In this document: positions 16,010 to 23,036 of the stretch, in pieces | Layout of the letters: every line of letters starts with the position of its first letter | Numbering within the stretch: position 1 is the stretch's first letter | Source of the DNA: CAYNNQ01 sp964398785 | GTDB lineage: Bacteria; Desulfobacterota; Desulfovibrionia; Desulfovibrionales; Desulfonatronovibrionaceae | Direction: 5' to 3' | Assembly (NCBI GenBank): GCA_964398785.1 | Contig: CAYNNQ010000001.1 | Coordinates: 1 to 64,000 of the forward strand | Length of the DNA: 64,000 bases | Translations under genes and position numbers: made by a program | Notes under the pieces: model-generated | Told to the model about the DNA's origin: nothing | What the model saw: the letters and a program-made list of their open reading frames with translations, nothing else | The model's database searches: none

Positions 16010-17453
16010 CTTCCTGCTCCCTGTTTGGGGAATGGGGAAACACCATGCGCACACAGGCTCCGCCTTTATCCATATTCTCCAGATGCATGGAGGCGGAGTG
16101 GGCCTCGAATATATTCTGGGCTATGGCCAGCCCCAGGCCAGTGCCGGATTCCTTGGTCGTATAGAAGGGTTCCAGGTATCTTTCAAGGAGGTGATCCTCA
16201 AATCCCGGGCCATTGTCCCGGATTTCCGCTGTCACCCTCTTATCGTCCGCCTCCAGACTGAGGACAAGCTCCCCTTTTTCTTCTGGCGCGGCCTGGACCG
16301 CATTGCCCACCAGATTAAAAAAGGCCCGGTACAAAAGATCCTTGTCCCCCTGTACATAAACCTCCTCCGGCAGTTGTTCCCGGATCCGGACCCCCTTGTT
16401 TTCCGCCTGCACATGCATAAAGGCCAGGACCTCCCGCAGCACCCGTCCCGCATCAACCCTTTCCATGCGGGGCTGCTGCGGTCGGGCATAATCCAGAAAA
16501 TCGTTCACGGTGCGGTTCAGGCGCTCGGATTCGTCATAAACGGCCCCGAGCAACCTTTCATCCGGGCTGTTTTGCTCTTTGGCCCGTGTATACAAGAGCT
16601 CACTGCTGCTCCGGATAATACCCAGAGGATTGCGAATCTCATGGGCTATGCCGGCCACCATGCGCCCCATGCTGGCCAGTTTTTCATTCTGATGCAGCTC
16701 CTTTTCCATCCGCTCCTTTTCCCGCGACCTTTCCACTAAAATCCGGTCCGCACGGCGAATAATCATGAAAAGGAGCCCGAACAGGATAAGGGAGGAAACA
16801 AAGGTGGCCAGTATAACCATCCACTGGAAACGAATAACCGTTTCGTAGTCCGAACTTATATCCTGTTTGAACTCCAACACTCCCATTATGGGTTGACTCT
16901 TGAACCCCAGCCTGCGCTCCGCCCGCAAGGGATAGATGGTCTTGAGGAGCACCGAATCCGGATCCAGATGGAGGTCGAACATGGATTCCCACGCAGAGAT
17001 ATTTTTTTCCAGGACAAAGAATTCCTCCCCCTTGTCCCCTGCACGCAGGACTTTTTGGCCAGCCAGGTCCTCCCGGCCCAAAAGCTCCTCGTCCGAAGCA
17101 TAAGAGATATTCCCCTCGTTGTCGTAAATACGCACCTGCAAGACATGGAAACTGTGGATCGTGGAGTCGATGACCCTTTGCAGACGTTGGTACTGGGCTT
17201 TTTCCTTCAAATGTACCCGGCCAAAACCCAAGACAGTAGGCAATGTAAATCTTTGAAATATTTGATGATTTAAATTTTCAGCCAAAAGCAGGGCAAAGCG
17301 GTGATTCTTCTCCAAAACCGTTTCCCGCGCATAGTTGGCCACGAACACGGAGACCATGAGGTTGGAAGCCAGGATGAGCACCAAGGAACTCCAGGAGAGG
17401 AACTTGACCAGCTGAAAGGGATGGGCCGGGTCTGTGCGGAAAAATCTGAACAA
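16002..17453 (-). CDS. Membrane sensor histidine kinase, partner of the NtrC-type regulator
   Basis: A 483-residue kinase. TTG start at 17453, three bases after the pgi stop. A first membrane helix (about 18-40), a periplasmic sensor of about 160 residues, a second helix (ILATFVSSLILFGLLFMII), then HisKA with H-box VAGIAHEIRNPLGI and an ATPase domain with an N-box (FFNLVGNAVQAA), DNGPGF and GTGLGLAIAQ. It resembles ZraS/AtoS-type kinases paired with NtrC regulators. The ligand is unknown. Co-transcription with pgi upstream is likely from the spacing. Confidence 0.92.
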   Translation of the reverse strand: MFRFFRTDPAHPFQLVKFLSWSSLVLILASNLMVSVFVANYARETVLEKNHRFALLLAENLNHQIFQRFTLPTVLGFGRVHLKEKAQYQRLQRVIDSTIHSFHVLQVRIYDNEGNISYASDEELLGREDLAGQKVLRAGDKGEEFFVLEKNISAWESMFDLHLDPDSVLLKTIYPLRAERRLGFKSQPIMGVLEFKQDISSDYETVIRFQWMVILATFVSSLILFGLLFMIIRRADRILVERSREKERMEKELHQNEKLASMGRMVAGIAHEIRNPLGIIRSSSELLYTRAKEQNSPDERLLGAVYDESERLNRTVNDFLDYARPQQPRMERVDAGRVLREVLAFMHVQAENKGVRIREQLPEEVYVQGDKDLLYRAFFNLVGNAVQAAPEEKGELVLSLEADDKRVTAEIRDNGPGFEDHLLERYLEPFYTTKESGTGLGLAIAQNIFEAHSASMHLENMDKGGACVRMVFPHSPNREQEDG

Positions 17454-17456
17454 AAG

Positions 17457-18785
17457 CTACAACACCTCTTTATCCTGTTTTTGTCCCTTGAACCGGGCCA
17501 GACGGTCTTTTTCCTCTTTTAATCCCTCTGCTCCCAGTTCCGCGTTGGCCAAACGCTTGCCCAACTCCACCGCCGGCTGATCCAGGGGATTTATTTCCAG
17601 AAGCAGTCCGGTTAGATAAGTCATCCCCTCCAAAAGGGCAATCAATTTTCCCGCGGTCCGAACCGAAGGGGAGCGCGCCTGCATATGCACCATGGGCACT
17701 CCATTTTCCACCATGGCCATCCTTGTGCCCAGAGCCTCGGCCTGGAGGAGATCACCGAAACTTTTTCCCCTGAGCCAATCCCATTTTTCCGGGAGACTTG
17801 AGGAAAACCGCGGACCTTGCGGCATTTCCTCCGCGGTCAAAAAGAGGCATCCCTTGTCCCGGGGCCCATCCAAAAAGAGCTGCTGCAAGGAGTGCTGATC
17901 GGTCACTCCCACCGCCGGGACCGGTGTACTCCCGGTGCCGTTTTTCCCCAGGCTCTCGGCCCACAGCTGAGCGAACCATTCCCCGAAATACTTCCAGTTG
18001 GGGATATATACAAAGAAAATAAGCTGGGGATACCCGGAAAGGACAAGATCACGGGCCCAGCGGGCCAGTCCGGGCACAGAATAAGGAGACTGCAGAAAAT
18101 CGGATTGGTTAACCAGGGGGTGGGTAAGCTCCAGGGCCCCATTTACTAGTTCCCGGCAATCCAGGCCCATAAACATCGCCGGGAGGAGCCCCACAGCAGA
18201 CAGGACTGAATACCTCCCACCCAATTTCTCTGGTACCGGCAAAGAGCGCAGGCCGTATTGCTCCGTCTCCTGGCGCAAAAAACCCTTCTCCGGATCGGTC
18301 ACCATGACCAAATGGTCCTGCCAGTCCCTGGGCAGGGAATCTTGAAGCCAGCGGCGAACAAAAAAATACTGGCTCACTGTCTCAAGGGTCCCCCCGGACT
18401 TGCTGACCACGACCACCACAGTCTCCTGCGGGGGGAGGCCGCAAAGATACCCGGAAAGCTCCTCCGGGCAAACGTTGTCCGCGATCCACAGCCAGGGACC
18501 CTCGTGTCCCGGCCTGTCCTGAGCGGGTAAAAATGCTTTCTGCAAGGCCTTGGTCCCCAAGGCGGAGCCTCCAATCCCCAGAACAAGCATATGCCTGAAC
18601 CCGGAAAGATACTCCCTGTATCCGTCCAGTTCCTCTTGTAGATCCGAGCAGTAATCCAGGGTAAGAAAGGGCAGTTCTTTTCTTTTTAATTGGGAATAGA
18701 AATGTTGCCGGGCCTCAGAGGAAAAACCTCCTCCTTTCTTTACCGCACCTGTATAGGCATTGTTCCATATTATCCGCAAATCCAT
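17457..18785 (-). CDS. pgi: Glucose-6-phosphate isomerase
   Basis: A 442-residue enzyme of the shorter Bacillus-type length, interconverting glucose 6-phosphate and fructose 6-phosphate in the cytoplasm. Diagnostic blocks: LVLGIGGSALGTKAL (near 65), VVVVSKSGGTLETVSQY (near 125, phosphosugar site) and INPLDQPAVELGK (near 400, second family signature with the catalytic region). GGGGAGGAG precedes the ATG. It leads directly into the kinase gene. Confidence 0.95.
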   Translation of the reverse strand: MDLRIIWNNAYTGAVKKGGGFSSEARQHFYSQLKRKELPFLTLDYCSDLQEELDGYREYLSGFRHMLVLGIGGSALGTKALQKAFLPAQDRPGHEGPWLWIADNVCPEELSGYLCGLPPQETVVVVVSKSGGTLETVSQYFFVRRWLQDSLPRDWQDHLVMVTDPEKGFLRQETEQYGLRSLPVPEKLGGRYSVLSAVGLLPAMFMGLDCRELVNGALELTHPLVNQSDFLQSPYSVPGLARWARDLVLSGYPQLIFFVYIPNWKYFGEWFAQLWAESLGKNGTGSTPVPAVGVTDQHSLQQLFLDGPRDKGCLFLTAEEMPQGPRFSSSLPEKWDWLRGKSFGDLLQAEALGTRMAMVENGVPMVHMQARSPSVRTAGKLIALLEGMTYLTGLLLEINPLDQPAVELGKRLANAELGAEGLKEEKDRLARFKGQKQDKEVL

Positions 18786-18878
18786 AACTCCTCCCCGAAA
18801 TTAAATCTCCTCAACATTACATATGGATTCCCTTTCTCGGAAACATTTTTTATCATCTGCGCCGTAAGAACCCTTTTG

Positions 18879-18930
18879 CCTTCTCCCCTTTGTGCACAGG
18901 GGGCAAGCTCTGTGCACAAAGGGGAGAAGG
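18879..18930. other. Perfect 21 bp inverted repeat between aminotransferase and pgi
   Basis: Arms 18879-18899 and 18910-18930 are exact reverse complements with a 10-base loop. Each arm contains the 8 bp palindrome TGTGCACA. There is no T-run on either side, so it is not a typical rho-independent terminator. It stands 40 bases 3' of the aminotransferase stop and about 95 bases 5' of pgi. It could be an mRNA 3'-end stabiliser, a cruciform or a protein-binding site. Confidence 0.8.
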
Positions 18931-18969
18931 GGAGGATAGCCATCTAGACAATACCGGTATGCACTCGTT

Positions 18970-20145
18970 CTAGGAAGTGTAAAGAACAGACTGCACAGCC
19001 AGCAGGGCCCTTTCCAGATCCTTTTCCCCAACCGCATAAGAAATCCGCAGGCAGGAGTCATCTCCAAAGGCTTCCCCCGGAACCAAGGCAACTGCGGTAT
19101 CCTCCAGGATCTTCTCACATATCCCGACAGATCCCGGCCAATCGCCGGAAACACAACCGTCCACCCGGGGAAAGATATAGAAAGCACCCTGCGGTTCCGG
19201 ACACATAACTCCGGGCCAGTCGCGAATAATATCCAGGGCCATGTCCCTGCGGCGCTTTAGGCTCAAGCGCATCTCCTGCAAAAAATCCTCTCCTCCCTCC
19301 AGGGCGGCCTGCATCCCTTTCTGCACGGATGCGCACACATTGGAGGTACTTTGCCCCTGCAGCTTACTCATGGCCTGTATCAGATCCTCTCCGGCCAGGA
19401 CGAACCCCGCTCGGAGACCGGTCATGGCAAAACTCTTGGACAGTCCGTTGACCACGGCCAGACCGCTTCGGGCCCTGTCCCACACCCGACTCAAAGAGAC
19501 AAAATCCGCCGGGGGATAGATCAGACGATCATAGATTTCATCGCTTATGACGAATATCCCCCGGGACTCGGCCCAGAAATAGAGCTCTTCCAACTTTTCC
19601 TGGGAATATACCCGGCCGGTGGGATTGGAAGGGCTATTCAGGACAATTACCCGCGTTTCCTTTGTCAGTTTACTCTCCAGATCTTCGGGAGTCACGGCAA
19701 ACCCGTTTTCCGCCCCGGTAGGCACGGTCACCGGCACCCCCCCGGCCAAAAATACCATATCCGGGTAGCTGACCCAGTACGGGGCCGGGATGAGCACTTC
19801 GTCCCCAGGCTCCAAAAGGACCTGGAACAGGTTGAAAAGGCCCTGCTTGCCCCCGTTGGTGAGCATGACCTCTCCCCTTACCGCCCCAGCCCGGTAATGG
19901 CCATTAAAATATCCGGCAGCTGCATCCCGAACTTCCGGCAGACCCGGAACAGGAGTGTATCGGGTAAGACCCTCGTCCAGGGCCTTTTTCATCGCCTCCC
20001 GCACATTTGCGGGGACCCCGAAATCCGGCTCGCCCACAGCCAGACTAAGGACTTCCCGGCCATTTGCACGCATTTCCTGGGCCTTGGCATTTACCGCCAG
20101 AGTTGCCGAAGGCTTGATCCCGGTTATCCTCGAAGCTAGTTCCAT
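18970..20145 (-). CDS. Class I PLP-dependent aminotransferase (aspartate aminotransferase-like)
   Basis: A 391-residue fold-type I enzyme. VGEPDFGVPANV near residue 38, LTNGGKQGLFNL (cofactor phosphate region), VLNSPSNPTGRVYS, SDEIYDRLIY and the Schiff-base lysine in NGLSKSFAMTGLRAGF (near residue 235). Substrate-binding arginine is expected in CLRISYAVG near the end. The closest type is the bacterial AspC/AspAT 1-gamma group that makes aspartate from oxaloacetate; some members also accept prephenate or aromatic acids. Upstream, repeat copies fill the divergent region to the ferredoxin gene. Confidence 0.9.
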   Translation of the reverse strand: MELASRITGIKPSATLAVNAKAQEMRANGREVLSLAVGEPDFGVPANVREAMKKALDEGLTRYTPVPGLPEVRDAAAGYFNGHYRAGAVRGEVMLTNGGKQGLFNLFQVLLEPGDEVLIPAPYWVSYPDMVFLAGGVPVTVPTGAENGFAVTPEDLESKLTKETRVIVLNSPSNPTGRVYSQEKLEELYFWAESRGIFVISDEIYDRLIYPPADFVSLSRVWDRARSGLAVVNGLSKSFAMTGLRAGFVLAGEDLIQAMSKLQGQSTSNVCASVQKGMQAALEGGEDFLQEMRLSLKRRRDMALDIIRDWPGVMCPEPQGAFYIFPRVDGCVSGDWPGSVGICEKILEDTAVALVPGEAFGDDSCLRISYAVGEKDLERALLAVQSVLYTS

Positions 20146-20522
20146 TTCCCCTCCCTGCTTGTCTTTTGATTTTCCATCCGGGAATTTATATCTGGACCAA
20201 AGACAGAGATAATATTAAACGAACTTTTACAAGAGGTAAAACAATTAATTGCCGGGATGGCCTTTAAGCACCAGATGTTTACCGGCCGGAGTGAGGAATA
20301 AAGGATCGCAGTCGCAAGTCGGGGGCCTTCTTCGTCTGATCCTTCTTTGGCCGGACCTAGAAAACACCGGGCCGGTAGTTGGGCATCCCCAAAAATCTGG
20401 CGGAGAAAATCCATATCAAACGTCGAGGAACCAAATATCAGTCGGAGATGATCCACATCAAACGTCGAGCCCCCAAAAATCCGTTTTCTTCGTAAAGGGT
20501 CAAATAAAAACGGAGGACAGCC
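20146..20522. other. Divergent intergenic region, mostly repeat family 1
   Basis: About 375 bases between the divergent aminotransferase and ferredoxin genes. 20349-20483 is repeat family 1. The remainder includes TTTCCATCCGGGAATTT at about 20172, resembling one end of the MITE-like family 2, and CGGAGGACAG, the probable ribosome binding site of the ferredoxin gene. No confident promoter was picked out. Confidence 0.45.
20349..20483 (+). repeat. Dispersed repeat family 1, copy B with tandem 3' half
   Basis: 20349-20436 follows the same landmarks as copy A (GGCCGGACCTAGAAAACACC, GGGCCGGTAGTTGGGCATCC, GGCGGAGAAAATCCATATCA, AACGTCGAGGAACC). The 3' half then repeats in variant form (CGGAGATGATCCACATCA, AACGTCGAGCCCCC) up to 20483. 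Just upstream, CGTCTGATCCTT (20334-20345) looks like an inverted piece of the same element. Confidence 0.75.
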
Positions 20523-20945
20523 TTGAAGATATTAAGAGCTACAGGGATGGAACGCTGCATTGGATGCTATTCCTGTTCCCTGACTTGCGCCCGTCTGGTG
20601 CATAAATCCGTATCCTGGAAAAGAGCAGGCATCCACATCCGCTCTTCCGGAGGACTTAGCACCGGCTTTGAAGCCCGCGTCTGCCTGGCCTGCAATCCGG
20701 CCCCATGTGCACGGGCCTGCCCGGAAGGAGCGCTGGTCCAGAAAAAAGGGGGAGGAGTTGTCCTCAAACAGAAAAAGTGTACCGGTTGCGGTGAATGCGC
20801 AGCAGCCTGCCCGGTGGACGGGATTTACATGGATTCTGCATGGAACCAGCCCATTTTTTGTATACATTGCGGCAGATGCGTGGACTATTGCCCGCACGGA
20901 TGTCTGGAAATGGTGGAAACAAAGCCGGAGGCCGATAATGAATAA
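20523..20945 (+). CDS. Polyferredoxin, four [4Fe-4S] sites, electron partner of the AOR
   Basis: A 140-residue iron-sulfur protein of the HycB/DmsB-like type that accompanies aldehyde ferredoxin oxidoreductases. Four cysteine sets: CIGCYSCSLTC (near residue 12), CLACNPAPCARACP, CTGCGECAAACP and CIHCGRCVDYCP, enough for four cubane clusters. No signal peptide, so cytoplasmic. The AOR start overlaps its last codons by 8 bases. It probably takes electrons from aldehyde oxidation to ferredoxin or another acceptor. The start is ATG 20523 with CGGAGGACAG immediately upstream. Confidence 0.88.
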   Translation: MKILRATGMERCIGCYSCSLTCARLVHKSVSWKRAGIHIRSSGGLSTGFEARVCLACNPAPCARACPEGALVQKKGGGVVLKQKKCTGCGECAAACPVDGIYMDSAWNQPIFCIHCGRCVDYCPHGCLEMVETKPEADNE

Positions 20946-22704
20946 ACGGTTCGAGGTACTGTTCGCTGATCTTGAAAGCGGCAAGTCCGAGCGGGAAGCT
21001 TTTTCCGAGCGGGAAAAATGGATAGGCGGCTCCGGTCTGGCCGCGCGCCTGTTCCAGGAATTTGCCGACTTCAACGCCCACCCCGGAGAAGGAAAACAGC
21101 CCCTGGTATTTGCAGTAGGTCCGCTTACCGGTTTTTTCCCCATGATGAGCAAGACTGTTTGCGGTTTTTTCTCCCCATACAACGGACAATATGCGGAGTC
21201 GCACGCAGGGGGACGCTCCGCTCTTGGGCTGCGTTTCGCCGGATTCGACGCTTTGGCAATCAAGGGTCGAGCCCCTGGGTTGTCCTCTTTGATAGTATCC
21301 TCTGCCGGAGTCCAGGTGGTGGACACCCACTACTTGGCCGGCATGGACATATTCTCCGCGGGAAAACTCTTGCGCAAAATAAAGCCGGTCCATCCCGGAC
21401 ACCGAAGCATCCTGCGCATCGGTCCGGCCGGAGAGAACCAGTGCGCGTACGCAGGGATAAACGTGGATACATACCGCCATTTCGGACGCCTGGGCGCCGG
21501 AGCGGTAATGGGCCAAAAGAACCTGAAGGCGATAATCATATGCGGAGATGATCACATAGATCTACCCCAAGACCGGGACCAACGTAAAAAATACATCCAA
21601 TGCTTTGACAATATCCATGCCACTGTGACCGGTACGGACGCGGTAACCAAATACCATGACCTGGGGACCGCTCAAAACCTGGTACCGTTGAACGCACTCG
21701 GGGCTTTGCCCTGGCGCAACCTGAAACAGAGCCAGGATCCGGGGGTGGAAAACATCTCCGGGGAACGACTCGCAAAAGACCTTTTGCTCCGCCAGACCGC
21801 CTGCGCCGGATGTCCAGTGGGATGCATACATGTAGGTCTTTTGCGGGAACAATTCGGCCCGGAGCACGAATACCTGTACCGCCAGGTGGCCTACGACTAC
21901 GAACCGGTATTTGCAGTGGGTTCCATGCTGGGCATGAGCCAGGCCGGAGAGGTGCTCACCCTGATCGAGGACGTGGAACGTGTGGGGCTGGACGTCATAA
22001 GTACCGGGGTCGCTCTGGCCTGGGCCACTGAAGCCCTGGAGAAGGGATTTATCTCCCTTGAGGAGAGCATGACCCCATTGGCTTTCGGGGAACTTTCACC
22101 GTACCGGGAGGCCATATACCACCTGGCCCACCTAAAAAACGATTTTTATTCTGCTCTCTCCCGGGGAAGCCTGGTCGCAGCCGCGACATACGGCGGGGAG
22201 GATTTTGCCTGCGTTCTGGGTCAGGAAATGGCCGGATACGCCACCGGAGAGACCTATTTCGTTAGTCAGGCCCTGGGATTCAGGCATTCGCATCTGGACA
22301 GCGGAGCCTACGGATTTGATCAAAAGGAACAGGTCCGGGACGTGCAAAAAGCGCTCGAATTCATGCTAAAAGAGGAACGCAACCGGAATATCCTTTGTTC
22401 CATGGTGGGTTGCCTCTTCGGACGCAAGGCCTACCCTGTGCCGACCATTTCCGAGGCCTGTTCTTCCGTGGGACTTAAACTTGGTGAACAAGAACTGCAA
22501 AAGGCGGGCGAAAGGATCCAGGCCAAGCGCTGGGAACTGAAATTCCGTTCCGGATTCGCACCCGAAGACATCCGTATTCCCCGGCGCTATCTACAGGTGG
22601 AGAACTTCCGCGGTCGCATGGATCCCGATTATCTAAAAAGGCTGAAAGATGCCTATGCGGAGGAAATCAAGACCCTGGCCGGATTTAGCCCAAAACAGGA
22701 CTAA
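20938..22704 (+). CDS. Aldehyde ferredoxin oxidoreductase family protein (tungsten/molybdenum)
   Basis: A 588-residue protein starting MNKRFEVLFADLESGKS at 20938, with GGAGG seven bases upstream; the open frame extends further upstream only inside the ferredoxin. AOR hallmarks: an N-terminal pterin-binding region (GGSGLAARLF, GPLTGFFPM, SGRxALGLRFAGFDALAIKG-like), the cluster motif CAGCPVGC near residue 290 and a later cysteine in CSMVGCLFG near 490 as fourth ligand. It oxidises an aldehyde to the acid with a bis-pterin W or Mo centre; the substrate cannot be told. Convergent with merR, overlapping by 4 bases. Confidence 0.92.
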   Translation: MNKRFEVLFADLESGKSEREAFSEREKWIGGSGLAARLFQEFADFNAHPGEGKQPLVFAVGPLTGFFPMMSKTVCGFFSPYNGQYAESHAGGRSALGLRFAGFDALAIKGRAPGLSSLIVSSAGVQVVDTHYLAGMDIFSAGKLLRKIKPVHPGHRSILRIGPAGENQCAYAGINVDTYRHFGRLGAGAVMGQKNLKAIIICGDDHIDLPQDRDQRKKYIQCFDNIHATVTGTDAVTKYHDLGTAQNLVPLNALGALPWRNLKQSQDPGVENISGERLAKDLLLRQTACAGCPVGCIHVGLLREQFGPEHEYLYRQVAYDYEPVFAVGSMLGMSQAGEVLTLIEDVERVGLDVISTGVALAWATEALEKGFISLEESMTPLAFGELSPYREAIYHLAHLKNDFYSALSRGSLVAAATYGGEDFACVLGQEMAGYATGETYFVSQALGFRHSHLDSGAYGFDQKEQVRDVQKALEFMLKEERNRNILCSMVGCLFGRKAYPVPTISEACSSVGLKLGEQELQKAGERIQAKRWELKFRSGFAPEDIRIPRRYLQVENFRGRMDPDYLKRLKDAYAEEIKTLAGFSPKQD

Positions 22705-23027
22705 TCCGCTTCGCTTCCCTGATCCAATAGCTCCTTTATCTGCAAAAGCCCTTGGCGCACTTCCCTAAAGACACCGCTCCACTTCTCTTCTTCAGCCAAA
22801 CGGATGCGGGCCCCCTCTATGGTTACCCGCTCCTGGTAGAGAAGCTCTTTGATCCGGCGTAAAAGGACCAGATCCTCCGGGGTATACTTGCGCTGCCCCC
22901 TGGCTGTACGCTCCGGGACCAATTGGGGAAATTCGCTCTCCCAATAGCGAAGCACATAAGGCTCCAGGCCGAGAGCCTGCGCTGCCTCGCCTATTTTATA
23001 GCGTTTTTCGCCCTGCGGATCGCCCAC
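22701..23027 (-). CDS. MerR family transcriptional regulator, downstream of pheT
   Basis: A 108-residue MerR-type protein, GTG start at 23027 with GAGGA upstream. KRYKIGEAAQALGLEPYVLR is the helix-turn-helix, followed by YWESEFPQLVP and the wing RKYTPEDLVLLRRI. It ends in a short helix, with no cysteine metal site or large effector domain. A small MerR gene at this place after pheT is common in related bacteria, where its targets are not established. It starts 9 bases after pheT and is likely in the same transcript. Confidence 0.88.
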   Translation of the reverse strand: MGDPQGEKRYKIGEAAQALGLEPYVLRYWESEFPQLVPERTARGQRKYTPEDLVLLRRIKELLYQERVTIEGARIRLAEEEKWSGVFREVRQGLLQIKELLDQGSEAD

Positions 23028-23036
23028 CGGAAGTCC

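Noticed and set aside
18801..19187. 128-codon minus-strand frame over the 21 bp hairpin
   Set aside because: It overlaps the aminotransferase end in another frame and has no domain.
20764..21555. 263-codon minus-strand open frame opposite the AOR gene
   Set aside because: It is the complement of a well-supported AOR coding frame, has no ribosome binding site and shows no domain; high-GC third positions create such shadows.
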